From contig JAAYDY010000105.1 in assembly GCA_012729015.1 (NCBI GenBank), forward strand, positions 99,296-163,295: a stretch of DNA of 64,000 nt, in the 5' to 3' direction. This document shows positions 50,193 through 59,000 of the stretch, piece by piece. Within the stretch, counting starts at the first letter, position 1. The number at the start of each line of letters is the position of its first letter. The notes under the pieces are model-generated. The model was given only the letters and a program-made list of their open reading frames with translations, searched no databases and had not been told where the DNA came from. The translations under genes and the position numbers were made by a program. The DNA is from Phycisphaerae bacterium. GTDB lineage: Bacteria > Planctomycetota > Phycisphaerae > FEN-1346 > JAACEH01.

Positions 50193-51105
50193 AGCGGATC
50201 CTCGGGTCGAGCCAGGCGTAGCCGACATCCACCAGCAGGTTCATCACCAGGAGCAGCCCGCTGTAGAGCATGACACAAGCCAGGATCATCGGATGGTCGC
50301 GGTTCAGGGCGCTGGTTACGAAGTGGAAGCCCACTCCCGGAATGTTGAAGACCTTCTCCACGACGAAGCTGCCGGTGAAGATTCCCGCGGCGGCCGGCCC
50401 GACGTAACTGAGCACCGGGAGCAGCGCGTTCTTCAGGCCGTGGGAGAAGATCACACGCGTTCGCGAGAGCCCCTTGCACTGGGCGACGCGCATAAACTCG
50501 GCCGGCAGCACGTCGAGCATGCTGTTCCGCATGAGCCGCGCGACATAGGCCGAGGGAAACGCCGCCAGCGCCACCGCCGGGAGGATCAACTGCTGTGGCG
50601 AGCCCCAGCCGCCGGCGGGCATCAGCCGCAGCCAGAATGCGAACACCATCAGTAGCAGCGATGCCACGACAAAGCTCGGAATGGAGATGCCCAGCAGAGT
50701 TGTTCCCGTCAGCAGATGATCCAGCGCGGTGTACCGCTTGACGGCCGAGATGATGCCCACCAGCACTCCCAACACGAGGCTCAGCGACAGGGCCAGTGTA
50801 CCCAGAGCCACCGACACCAGGAACGACGGGCCGAGGATCTCGCGAACCGTGTTCCAGTCGCGATAGTGCATCGACGGCTGACCGCGGAACGTGACCAGAT
50901 CGCGAAGGGTCAGCACATAGCCCTCGCCCCACGGACGATCCAGGTAGTACCGATGCTTGAAGTCGGCGACGGCCTCGTCGGACATCTCCTTGTCGGTCTC
51001 CCATGGTTTGCCCGGCGCCGCCCGCATCATGGCAAACGATACGGTGTAGATGGCCAGCAGGGTCGGCACGAACCACAGCAGCCGAAGGGCGACAAATCGC
51101 GTCAT
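50185..51105 (-). CDS. Peptide ABC transporter permease OppB (second set)
   Basis: A 306-residue permease from ATG 51105 (GGAGGG upstream), overlapping the stop of the binding-protein gene by ATGA. Motifs are MTRFVALRLLWFVPTLLAIY, the loop AQCKGLSRTRVIFSHGLKNA and VVEKVFNIPGVG. It pairs with the OppC encoded next. Confidence 0.93.
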   Translation of the reverse strand: MTRFVALRLLWFVPTLLAIYTVSFAMMRAAPGKPWETDKEMSDEAVADFKHRYYLDRPWGEGYVLTLRDLVTFRGQPSMHYRDWNTVREILGPSFLVSVALGTLALSLSLVLGVLVGIISAVKRYTALDHLLTGTTLLGISIPSFVVASLLLMVFAFWLRLMPAGGWGSPQQLILPAVALAAFPSAYVARLMRNSMLDVLPAEFMRVAQCKGLSRTRVIFSHGLKNALLPVLSYVGPAAAGIFTGSFVVEKVFNIPGVGFHFVTSALNRDHPMILACVMLYSGLLLVMNLLVDVGYAWLDPRIRYD

Positions 51106-52805
51106 GGCCCGCCCTCCGCCGCGTCGATCCATAGGTCCTCAAAGGCAATCCGGTTCAGCGGATTGGGAACGTATCCCTTCACGCGGTCTCGCACCAGCGA
51201 CGCCGACACGTAATAGTACACGGGCGCCACCGGCATCTCCTCTTCGATCAGAATCGCCTCGGCCCGACGGAATATGTCGGCCTGCCGCTCCATGTCCACC
51301 GTGTCGCCGGCTTCCCCAATCAAGCGGTCGTACTCGGGATTCGACCACCCCGTGTCGTTGTTGCCGCCGCCGGTCACGAACATGTCGAGGAAGGTCATTG
51401 GGTCGAGGTAATCGGCAATCCAGGCGGCCCGGGCGATATCGTAGTCCAGCGTGCCCACCTTCTCCAGGAAGACCTTCCACTCGATATTCTGTAGCGTCAG
51501 AACGATGCCCAGCTCGCGTCTCCACTGCTCGGCAACCAGTTCGGCGATCCGTTTGTGCGCCTCGCTCGTGTTGTAGAGATACCGCAACGTCGGGAACCCC
51601 TTGCCGCCGGGGTATCCGGCTTCGGCCAGGAGCCGGCGGGCTCGTTCCACGTCGCGGCCGTGGCCTTCGGGCCCCTTGTACCACGGAATCTGCCCCTCAG
51701 GCACAAAGGTGCGCGCCACGGGCTGCCCCAGGCGCCCTGCCCGGTCCACGATCTCCTGCTTGTCGAGCGCCAACGACAGAGCCAGCCTCACCCGCCGATC
51801 GTCGAGGGGCGGTTTCGTGCAATTGAACCGCAGAAAGTAGGTGCCGCAGTAGGGGAACCCGTGAAAGTCGAGCCGACGGCCGGCGCGGCGTTCCTTGAGC
51901 AGTTGCTCGGCGGCCAGGTTCGGCACGTCGGTGATCAGGTCCAGTTGTCCCAGCTCGTATTGCAGGTAAACCGTCTCCGGGCTCTCGGCCGGGTAGACGT
52001 CGATGGTCGGCACGCGCACATGCTTGCGGTTCCAGTAGTGCTCGTTGCGGACAAGGCGCATCCGGTATTTCAGCTTCCACTCGTCGAGCACGTAGGGGCC
52101 ATTCGAAACGATCCGGCCGGGATGCGTCCACGCCGGATCGGTGGGATCGTCGCCCGCGCGAACGCGACGGCTGGTCTCCACGGAGCTTCGCTTGACGGGA
52201 AGCAGCGTGTGAAACGCCACCAGGTCGATGAACGCTCTCGTCGGCCGCTCCAGTGTCACCCGCAGCACCGTGGGCGACACCGCCTCGATGCCAAGCCGCG
52301 CGGCGGCGGCTTCGACGACAGCGTCCGCCTGCTCAGGGGACATCTCGGCCAGCCCCGTGGTGGCTTCGACATACTCGCGGCTGCCCTTGATCGCGAAGAG
52401 AAGGTAGTTGTACGGCGACCCGGTACGTGCGTCGAGTGCCCGGCGCCAGCTGTACCGGAAGTCCTCGGCGGTGAGCTGCGACCCGTCGCTCCAGCGGGCG
52501 TCGTCGCGCAGATGAAACGTGTAGACCAGGCCGTCATCGGAGATGTCCCAGCGATGGGCCACGCCGGGCTTCGGACTTGCCGCGACGGGATCGAACACGG
52601 CGAGTCCCTCGAAGAGCGCCCCGGCAATCCGTCCGCCGCTGACATCCTGCATCTTCTGAGGATCGAGGGTGGGCACCTCGGGGCCCTGGCTGAATCGCAG
52701 AGCCGCCTTGCGGTGCCCGAAGTCCAGTGTGACCACTACCAGCGATGCGGGAATGAGGCCGAGAATCAGAAGGGCTGCGGCGCCTCGCCACGAGGACTTC
52801 CACAT
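51102..52805 (-). CDS. Peptide ABC transporter substrate-binding protein (family 5), second set
   Basis: A 567-residue protein from ATG 52805. The N-terminus MWKSSWRGAAALLILGLIPASLVVVTLD is a signal anchor. The family 5 fold starts RFSQGPEVPTLDPQKMQD and includes GLVYTFHLRDDARWSDGSQL, VRLALSLALDKQEIV and the closing FRRAEAILIEEEMPVAPVYY. This is the MppA/OppA-like subgroup, which often binds peptides including murein peptides. The ATGA link to OppB shows it belongs to the second permease set. Confidence 0.92.
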   Translation of the reverse strand: MWKSSWRGAAALLILGLIPASLVVVTLDFGHRKAALRFSQGPEVPTLDPQKMQDVSGGRIAGALFEGLAVFDPVAASPKPGVAHRWDISDDGLVYTFHLRDDARWSDGSQLTAEDFRYSWRRALDARTGSPYNYLLFAIKGSREYVEATTGLAEMSPEQADAVVEAAAARLGIEAVSPTVLRVTLERPTRAFIDLVAFHTLLPVKRSSVETSRRVRAGDDPTDPAWTHPGRIVSNGPYVLDEWKLKYRMRLVRNEHYWNRKHVRVPTIDVYPAESPETVYLQYELGQLDLITDVPNLAAEQLLKERRAGRRLDFHGFPYCGTYFLRFNCTKPPLDDRRVRLALSLALDKQEIVDRAGRLGQPVARTFVPEGQIPWYKGPEGHGRDVERARRLLAEAGYPGGKGFPTLRYLYNTSEAHKRIAELVAEQWRRELGIVLTLQNIEWKVFLEKVGTLDYDIARAAWIADYLDPMTFLDMFVTGGGNNDTGWSNPEYDRLIGEAGDTVDMERQADIFRRAEAILIEEEMPVAPVYYYVSASLVRDRVKGYVPNPLNRIAFEDLWIDAAEGGP

Positions 52806-52863
52806 ACGATCGCCATCTCCGGTTGCCGCCGCGGGGTCGGTCCGAACTGCTGTCGCCGCGGAC

Positions 52864-53970
52864 TCAGCGAGCGCCGCCCGCGGAGGCAACCTCGGCCGAC
52901 TTCGCAGGCGACCAGTCGAGCAGCACGGGACGCTGCTTCAGCCGCAGCTCTTTCTTGCCGGGCTTGTCGAGCCGCAGAAGAATCTCGATCCAGTTGAGTT
53001 GCTCCAGCCATACGCCGTCGATGGCCTTGGCATCCAGACGCCCCGACTGGCCGCGGCCAGCCGCGACAGCCTGCGACAGCCCCGTCGTCTCGCCGGTGAG
53101 GCGGGCCAACGTATCGTCAATCGCCGCGATCAGGAGGAGCCCGTCGCCGTGCGGCGGCGTCCGAGCCAGAATCTGCGCCATGGCTGCGACAATCGGCTGC
53201 TTGGCGTCCGGAATGGGGCGGATGTCGTTCTTGTAAGCCAGATCCAGCGTCGCGACGGCCACGCGCATGGCTTCGGCGATGTCGTGGTCGGCCAGGTTCA
53301 GCGTCTTGGCCTTCTCGGCCGACACGCGGGTCAGCAGGTCGGTCGCAGCGTCGGTGCCCAGGGCCGCCACGGCCTCGACCATCGCGCCCACGCAGATGCC
53401 GTCCTTCTCGCGCATCAGCGCCTTCTCAAGGTCTCCAAGGACGCGGCGAATCGACTCCGGCGCTCGCCCCTGCACAATCGCCTCGCTGACGGCCTTGCCC
53501 GCCAGGCCCTTCGCCGCCCAGTAGCGCACCCCGGCGTAACGCTCGCCGTCGGCCCCTTCGCCGCCCATCAGCTTCAGCAGCAGCGGCACCGCATCGGCAT
53601 CCTGAACCTGTGCCACAACGATGGTCAGCGCCAGCCGGTTCTTGTAGACCAGGATCGGATTGCTCATCTTGGCGCCGGCCTGCCTGACGATCGTCTTCGC
53701 CGCCAACTGCCGGAACTCGGCCGTCGCATTCCCCGACTGGGCCATGTCCACCAGTTGCTTGCGGGCGGCATCCACCAGGCGATTGTCCGTCCCCGTGACC
53801 AGCGTGTCGAGCAGACCCGCAACGGCCTTGTCCAGGCGGCCCTGGTCATCGCTTGTGAAGGCCTTCTTCCCCGTCAGATCGACGATGTTGTCCGTCTGGG
53901 CCGAAACGCACGGAGCTACCGCCAGCAGTACGACAAGGCCCCATGCAAACCCCATGGTCCGCGTGCTCAT
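52864..53970 (-). CDS. Secreted helical-repeat protein of unknown function
   Basis: A 368-residue exported protein from ATG 53970 with GGAGG seven bases upstream. Signal peptide MSTRTMGFAWGLVVLLAVAPCVSA|QT. The mature part is almost wholly helical, with HEAT-like units (RLVDAARKQLVDMAQSGNA, VRYWAAKGLAGKAVSEAIV, CVGAMVEAVAALGTDAATD). No catalytic residue was recognised. It starts the minus-strand run that continues, 58 bases on, into the second peptide-binding protein, so a helper role in transport or the envelope is possible. Confidence 0.65.
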   Translation of the reverse strand: MSTRTMGFAWGLVVLLAVAPCVSAQTDNIVDLTGKKAFTSDDQGRLDKAVAGLLDTLVTGTDNRLVDAARKQLVDMAQSGNATAEFRQLAAKTIVRQAGAKMSNPILVYKNRLALTIVVAQVQDADAVPLLLKLMGGEGADGERYAGVRYWAAKGLAGKAVSEAIVQGRAPESIRRVLGDLEKALMREKDGICVGAMVEAVAALGTDAATDLLTRVSAEKAKTLNLADHDIAEAMRVAVATLDLAYKNDIRPIPDAKQPIVAAMAQILARTPPHGDGLLLIAAIDDTLARLTGETTGLSQAVAAGRGQSGRLDAKAIDGVWLEQLNWIEILLRLDKPGKKELRLKQRPVLLDWSPAKSAEVASAGGAR

Positions 53971-54072
53971 CAAGAGTCCTCCGGTCAGCCTGTTGTGCGA
54001 TACAGCGGTGATACCCCGACAGGTTCGCGACAGTCGAGAACCGAGTTCCCCCGGCACCATCGGAACACCGCC

Positions 54073-54101
54073 AACTTAGTGTGCGCCAAGATGTAAGTCA
54101 A
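54073..54101 (-). promoter_or_regulatory. Promoter of the helical-repeat/peptide-transport run
   Basis: TTGACT (54101-54096), a 17-base spacer and TAAGTT (54078-54073), about 100 bases before the ATG. Confidence 0.5.
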
Positions 54102-54257
54102 GGCTTTTTCCCATCTCAGGCCCTGCGGACACACTGTCACCACCCATTGCCGTCCCACATTGGCCCCGGCCCCACGGGTAGCCGTGAAACCCAGGCGACC
54201 GTGAGGACGTCCTGCCCCTCGACGAGACGCGGAACATGCCGCGGACCGCCCCTGCCG

Positions 54258-54276
54258 TTGACTCAGCCAGAGTCAA
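54258..54276 (-). terminator. Hairpin after the thioredoxin-like gene
   Basis: TTGACTC-AGCCA-GAGTCAA, a perfect seven-pair stem 13 bases after the stop. There is no U-tract. Confidence 0.4.
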
Positions 54277-54289
54277 TCGTAGCACCGGA

Positions 54290-55465
54290 TCACTGCGCCG
54301 GCGTCGGCGCAGCGGGCGGATTGCCGTCGGGAGCCTTGTCAGGCTGAGCCGGCTCGGGCTTCGGCGCCGGGGCGTCTTCCTGCTGTTCGAGCTTCAACTG
54401 CTCCTTCAGTGTGTTCAGCGCCTGATCGATCTTGTCAGCGCCAAGTTTCTCGGAGAACTCGGCCTTGAGGGTCTCGAGCGTGGCGATGGCCGCTTTGAGA
54501 TCTCCCTGCCTGTGAGAGGCCTGAAAGTGCATCATCATGGCCTGGAGCCGCAGGTCGGGATTCTTCAGCTTGTCCTTCGGGTAATCGGCCATGAACTTGG
54601 CACTGATCTTGGCGAATTTGGCCGGATCGGAGCCGTCGCCGGTATCGAGGAGCCCGAGATACCAGTCGGCCTGCTCACGGACGCCCTGGGCGTTGTCGGC
54701 GTCGAGCTTGGCGGCTTCCTGGAGCGACTGCGTGGCCTGCTCCTGGGCGTCGCCGGCCATGGCCAGCGTGAGGCCGCGGGCCAGTTTCAGCTTAGCGAGC
54801 CGCGCGGTGTCCTCCGGCTTGGCGGCTTTCGTGGCGGCATCGATGTAGCCCAGCTTCTCGTCCTTGGACAGCTCCATGCGCGAGCACAGCTCGGCAACCT
54901 GGAACAAGGCCTCGGTGTTCGAGGCGTCCTTCTTGTAGGCCGCCATGCTCTCGTAGAGTTTGAGCACGTCGGTCAGCATCTCCTTCATCCCGGAGGGAGG
55001 AATGAACCCGGTGTGGCGCACCAGGACCTTGCCGTCGGCATCGGCGGCAACGAGGGTCGGCATGGCACTGATATTGTAGGCCTGGGACGTGGCCTGGTCC
55101 TTGTCCACGTCGATGCGCACGGTGACGAACTTGGCCAGAAGGGCCTTGACGCCCTCGTCGCTGAAGGTCTGGGCGTCGAGCGTCTTACACGGCCCGCACC
55201 AGACGGCAAAGAAGTCGATGAAGATGGGTTTTCCTGCGGCCGCGGCCTGCTTCTTGGCCTCATCGAGGTTGGAGAGCCACCCATCGTCCTTGTGACCGTC
55301 GGCGGCGGGCGTTGGCGGCGTTGCAGGCGCGGGAACCGGAGCGGCTTCCTGTGCGGCGGGGGCCGGTGTCGCGGCCTCCTGGGCCGCAACAGGGGCGATC
55401 CATGTGTGGCCGGCCAGGACGGCAGCCATCGCGCAGCTCGCAAGCAGCAGAGTCACCCTCATCAT
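54290..55465 (-). CDS. Secreted thioredoxin-like protein with helical C-terminal repeats
   Basis: A 391-residue protein from the first of two ATGs (55465) behind GGAGA. Signal peptide MRVTLLLASCAMAAVLAGHTWIAPVAA. A Pro/Ala-rich spacer (30-60) leads to a thioredoxin fold with the redox pair C90-C93 in FFAVWCGPCKTLD and the cis-proline in ISAMPTLVA. Residues 175-365 are TPR-like helices (NTEALFQVAELCSRMELS, EQATQSLQEAAKLDADNAQG), and the tail is Pro/Ala/Glu-rich. This is a DsbD-gamma/TlpA-like envelope disulfide reductant with a binding module. Confidence 0.85.
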   Translation of the reverse strand: MMRVTLLLASCAMAAVLAGHTWIAPVAAQEAATPAPAAQEAAPVPAPATPPTPAADGHKDDGWLSNLDEAKKQAAAAGKPIFIDFFAVWCGPCKTLDAQTFSDEGVKALLAKFVTVRIDVDKDQATSQAYNISAMPTLVAADADGKVLVRHTGFIPPSGMKEMLTDVLKLYESMAAYKKDASNTEALFQVAELCSRMELSKDEKLGYIDAATKAAKPEDTARLAKLKLARGLTLAMAGDAQEQATQSLQEAAKLDADNAQGVREQADWYLGLLDTGDGSDPAKFAKISAKFMADYPKDKLKNPDLRLQAMMMHFQASHRQGDLKAAIATLETLKAEFSEKLGADKIDQALNTLKEQLKLEQQEDAPAPKPEPAQPDKAPDGNPPAAPTPAQ

Positions 55466-55681
55466 GGGACAGTCTCCTTCGTGCATTCTGTGGCGCGATG
55501 GGGTGTAGCCGATGAGGCGTCGTCGCGTGCGGCGCGCTCATATCCGATGCGAACGGCTGCCGGCGTCAGAAATTCGAGGAAAACAGCGGGCTTCCGCGAC
55601 GCCCTGAGGCGGCAACGGACAATGATTTTCCCGCAACGCAGGGCTGGTTGCAAGGGAAAAGCGTCGCCATCGATGAACGAG

Positions 55682-55844
55682 GCATGTCATGTGTGTGGGC
55701 AAGGGGGCCATCTCTGGAGCATGTAGGTCGGGTCAACAGACCCGACACGCGGTTGAGCGGACAGAAGGAAGCCGTCGGGTCTGTTGACCCGACCTACGCA
55801 CTGCGGTGCGAGAGCCTTCGTACCCACAAACATGACGTGCATCC
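55682..55844. repeat. TIR-bounded element with nested palindromic core, copy 3
   Basis: The left end GCATGTCATGTGTGTGGG (55682-55699) and the right end CCCACAAACATGACGTGC (55823-55840) are inverted repeats. CTGCGGTGCGAGAGCC is at 55801-55816. The core is a perfect 24-base inverted repeat (55723-55746 against 55774-55797), each arm itself a hairpin (GTCGGGTC-AACA-GACCCGAC). A solo arm occurs at 60426-60449. Confidence 0.78.
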
Positions 55845-55856
55845 GGCTCGCCACCG

Positions 55857-55885
55857 TTGACCGCCGGCCGCCCTCTGCCTATACT
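55857..55885 (+). promoter_or_regulatory. Sigma-70-like promoter of the activase gene
   Basis: TTGACC (55857-55862), a 17-base spacer and TATACT (55880-55885). It starts 13 bases after the right end of the repeat element; the leader is about 125 bases. Confidence 0.65.
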
Positions 55886-56013
55886 CTCCCTGTCGCCGCG
55901 GCTCGGGGCCGCGATCGATCTTGTGTCAATCAACCGACCTCCTCCCCGCGCCACCATTGGGCGCCGGGCCGCGGGCGGTGATTCAACCGATGCCCTCATC
56001 TTCCGGACGTGCC

Positions 56014-59000
56014 ATGCCGACACCCCTTGTTCTCGGACTCGACCTGGGCAGCACCGCCGTCAAGAGCGCCCTGGTGGACGCCGACGGGCTGATCGCCGCC
56101 ACAGACTACCGCCGCCACAACGGCCGCCCCCTCGTCGTCGCCGCCGCGATGCTGCAAGACCTCCTCGCCGGTCCACACGGCCCCCGAGTTGTCGCCCTGG
56201 GCGTCACCGGCTCCGCCTCGCGACCGCTGGGCCAGGCCCTTGCGGCTCCCTTCTTCAACGAGGTGGTCGCTCTGGCCGCCGCCATGGGCCGACTCCATCC
56301 CCGATTCCGCACCGCCATCGAAGTCGGCGGCGACTGCGCCAAGATTATCGAACTGGCCGACCAGGCCGACGCGGCCACGTTCCGCGATTTTGCCATGAAC
56401 ACCGAATGCGCCGCCGGCACCGGCTCGTTCCTCGACCAGCAGGCCAGCCGGCTCGGCGTGCGCATCGAGAACGAATTCGGCGCCATGGCCCTGCGCAGCC
56501 ACAAGCCGCCGCGCGTCGCCGGCCGCTGCTCCGTCTTCGCCAAGAGCGACATGATCCACCTCCAGCAGCAGGCCGTCCCCGACTACGACATCGTCGCTGG
56601 CCTCTGCTTCGGCATGGCCCGCAACTTCAAGGCCACCCTGGCACGCGGCCGCGACCTCAAGACGCCCATCGCCCTGGTCGGAGGCGTCGCCTCCAACGCC
56701 GGCATGGTCCGCGCCTTCCGCGAAGTCCTCGAACTGGCCGACGGCGACTTCGCCGTCCCCGAACACCACGACCGACTCCCGGCCGTCGGCGCCGCCCTGC
56801 TCGTCCTGCGCGACAGGTCCGACCTCGCCGACGCCTCGCCCCTGGCGGTGGACCACGCCGCCCTCGACGCCCTGGCCGCCCACCGCGAGGCCCCGGCATC
56901 GCGCATGCCCCCGCTGTGCCAGCCCGACGGATACCGCCCCTCCGCCGTCGCCCAGGCGCCCGTCGACGGCCCCGTGGACGCCTATCTCGGCATCGACGTC
57001 GGCAGCATTTCCACCAACCTCGTCCTCATCGACGCCGAGGGCCGCCTCTTCGACAAGCTCTACCTCATGACCGCCGGCCGACCCATCGAGGCCGTCCGCG
57101 GCGGACTCAAGCAGTTCGCCGCCCAATGGGGCGACCGCGTCCGCATTCTCGGCGCCGCCACGACCGGCTCCGGCCGATACCTCACCGGCGACATCATCGG
57201 CGCCGACGTCGTCCGCAACGAAATCACCGCCCAGGCCCGCGGCGCCGCCCACGTCGACCCGAGCGTCGATACCATCTTCGAAATCGGCGGCCAGGACTCC
57301 AAGTACATCCGTCTCCGCGACGGCGTCGTCGTCGACTTCGAGATGAACCACGTCTGCGCCGCCGGCACCGGCTCCTTCCTCGAAGAGCAAGCCGAACGAC
57401 TCGGCATCAACATCAAGGGCCAGTTCGCCGAACTCGCCCTCTCCAGCCGCTCGCCCGTCCGCCTCGGCGAACGATGCACTGTCTTCATGGAGAGCGACAT
57501 CATGCACCACCAGCAGCAGGGCGCCGCGCTGCCCGACCTGGTGGCCGGACTCAGCTACTCCATCGCCGCCAACTATCTCAACCGCGTCGTCGGCACGCGC
57601 GGCATCGGCGACCACATCCTCTTCCAGGGAGGAACCGCCTTCAACCGCGCCGTCACAGCCGCCTTCGCCGCACTCACCGGACGCCCCATCACCGTGCCGC
57701 CGCACCACGAAGTGACCGGCGCCCTCGGCGTCGCCCTGCTCGCTCGCGACGCCCATCGCCAGGGCCAGTTCGCCGCAACCCAGTTCCGCGGATTCGACCT
57801 CGCCGAGCGGCCCTACACCGTCCGCAGCTTCACCTGCCAGGCGTGCTCCAACTACTGCGACATCCGCGAAGTCCGCGTCGAGGGCCAGTCGCCCCTTCAC
57901 TACGGCAGCCGGTGCGACCGCTACAACAAGAAGGCCCACGACGGCCCGCACCCCAGCGACCGCTGGCCCGACCTGACGGCCCAGCGACAGCGGCTGCTCC
58001 TCGGGCTGCCCGCCGACGCCTCGCCTGCCGTCTGCGACGGCGCCCTGCGATCCGACCGCGGCGGCGCAGCACGCGGAACCGTCGGCATCCCGCGCACCCT
58101 GGTCTTCCACCAGATGCTCCCCTTCTGGCGAACCCTCCTCGAACAACTCGGCTTCGAGGTCCTCGTCTCCCCCGCGTCCGACGCCGCCATCATCCAGGCC
58201 GGCGTCGAGAGCGTCCTGTCGCAGACGTGCTTCCCCGTCAAGGTCGCCCACGGACACGTCCGCTGGCTCGCCGACCAGGGCGTCGACGCCGTCCTGCTGC
58301 CCAGCATCCTCGCCCTGCCGCGCGACCACGATAGCCAACGCTACAACCATCTCTGCCCCTATGTGCAGACCTTCACCTACCAGATCGAGACGGCCCTGGA
58401 CCTCACCGCCGCCGGCGTCAAGGTGCTCCGACCCATCGTGGACATGGAAGACGGTTACGGCGCCGCGCGCGACGCCCTCGCCCAATGGGGCCGCTCGCTG
58501 GACATCGCCACCGCTGACATGAGCGAGGCCCTCGACGCCGCCATAGCCGCCCAGGACCGCTTCGAGACCGATTGCCTCGACTGCGGACAGAGGCTCCTCG
58601 ACGATCCGCCCGAGGGGGCCCAGCTGGCCGTCCTCGTCGGACGCCCCTACAACACCTGCGACGCCGGCATCAACCTCGACGTCGCACAACGGATGCGCGC
58701 CGTCGGACTCCTGGCGGTTCCCATGGACATGCTCGACCTCCGACGCTTCGACCTCGGGCACGACTGGGACAACCTCTACTGGAAATACGGCCAGCGCGTC
58801 ATCCGTGCCGCCGAAGTCATCCGCCAGCGCGCCGACCTGGGCGCCGTCTACATCTCCAACTTCGGCTGCGGCCCCGACTCGTTCATCAAACGCTTCTTCC
58901 AGGAAGCCATGGGCCGCCGAGCCTTCCTGTCCCTGGAAATCGACGAGCACAGTGCCGCCGCAGGCCTTGTCACCCGGCTCGAGGCCTTCGTCGACAGCCT

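Larger units (their letters stand above)
53971..54289. other. Intergenic region with promoter and terminator-like hairpin
   Basis: 319 bases between two minus-strand genes. It holds a terminator-like hairpin near the end of the thioredoxin-like gene (54258-54276) and the promoter of the helical-repeat gene (54073-54101). Nothing else was seen. Confidence 0.5.
55466..56013. other. Intergenic region before the activase gene
   Basis: 548 bases between divergent genes. It contains nested-palindrome element copy 3 (55682-55844) and a near-consensus promoter for the activase gene (55857-55885). The part 55466-55680 shows no gene or clear signal. Confidence 0.55.

Noticed and set aside
47256..50273. 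A 1,005-codon plus-strand frame opposite the peptide-transport genes
   Set aside because: It mirrors the minus-strand binding-protein and permease genes, has no recognisable domain and no start signal.
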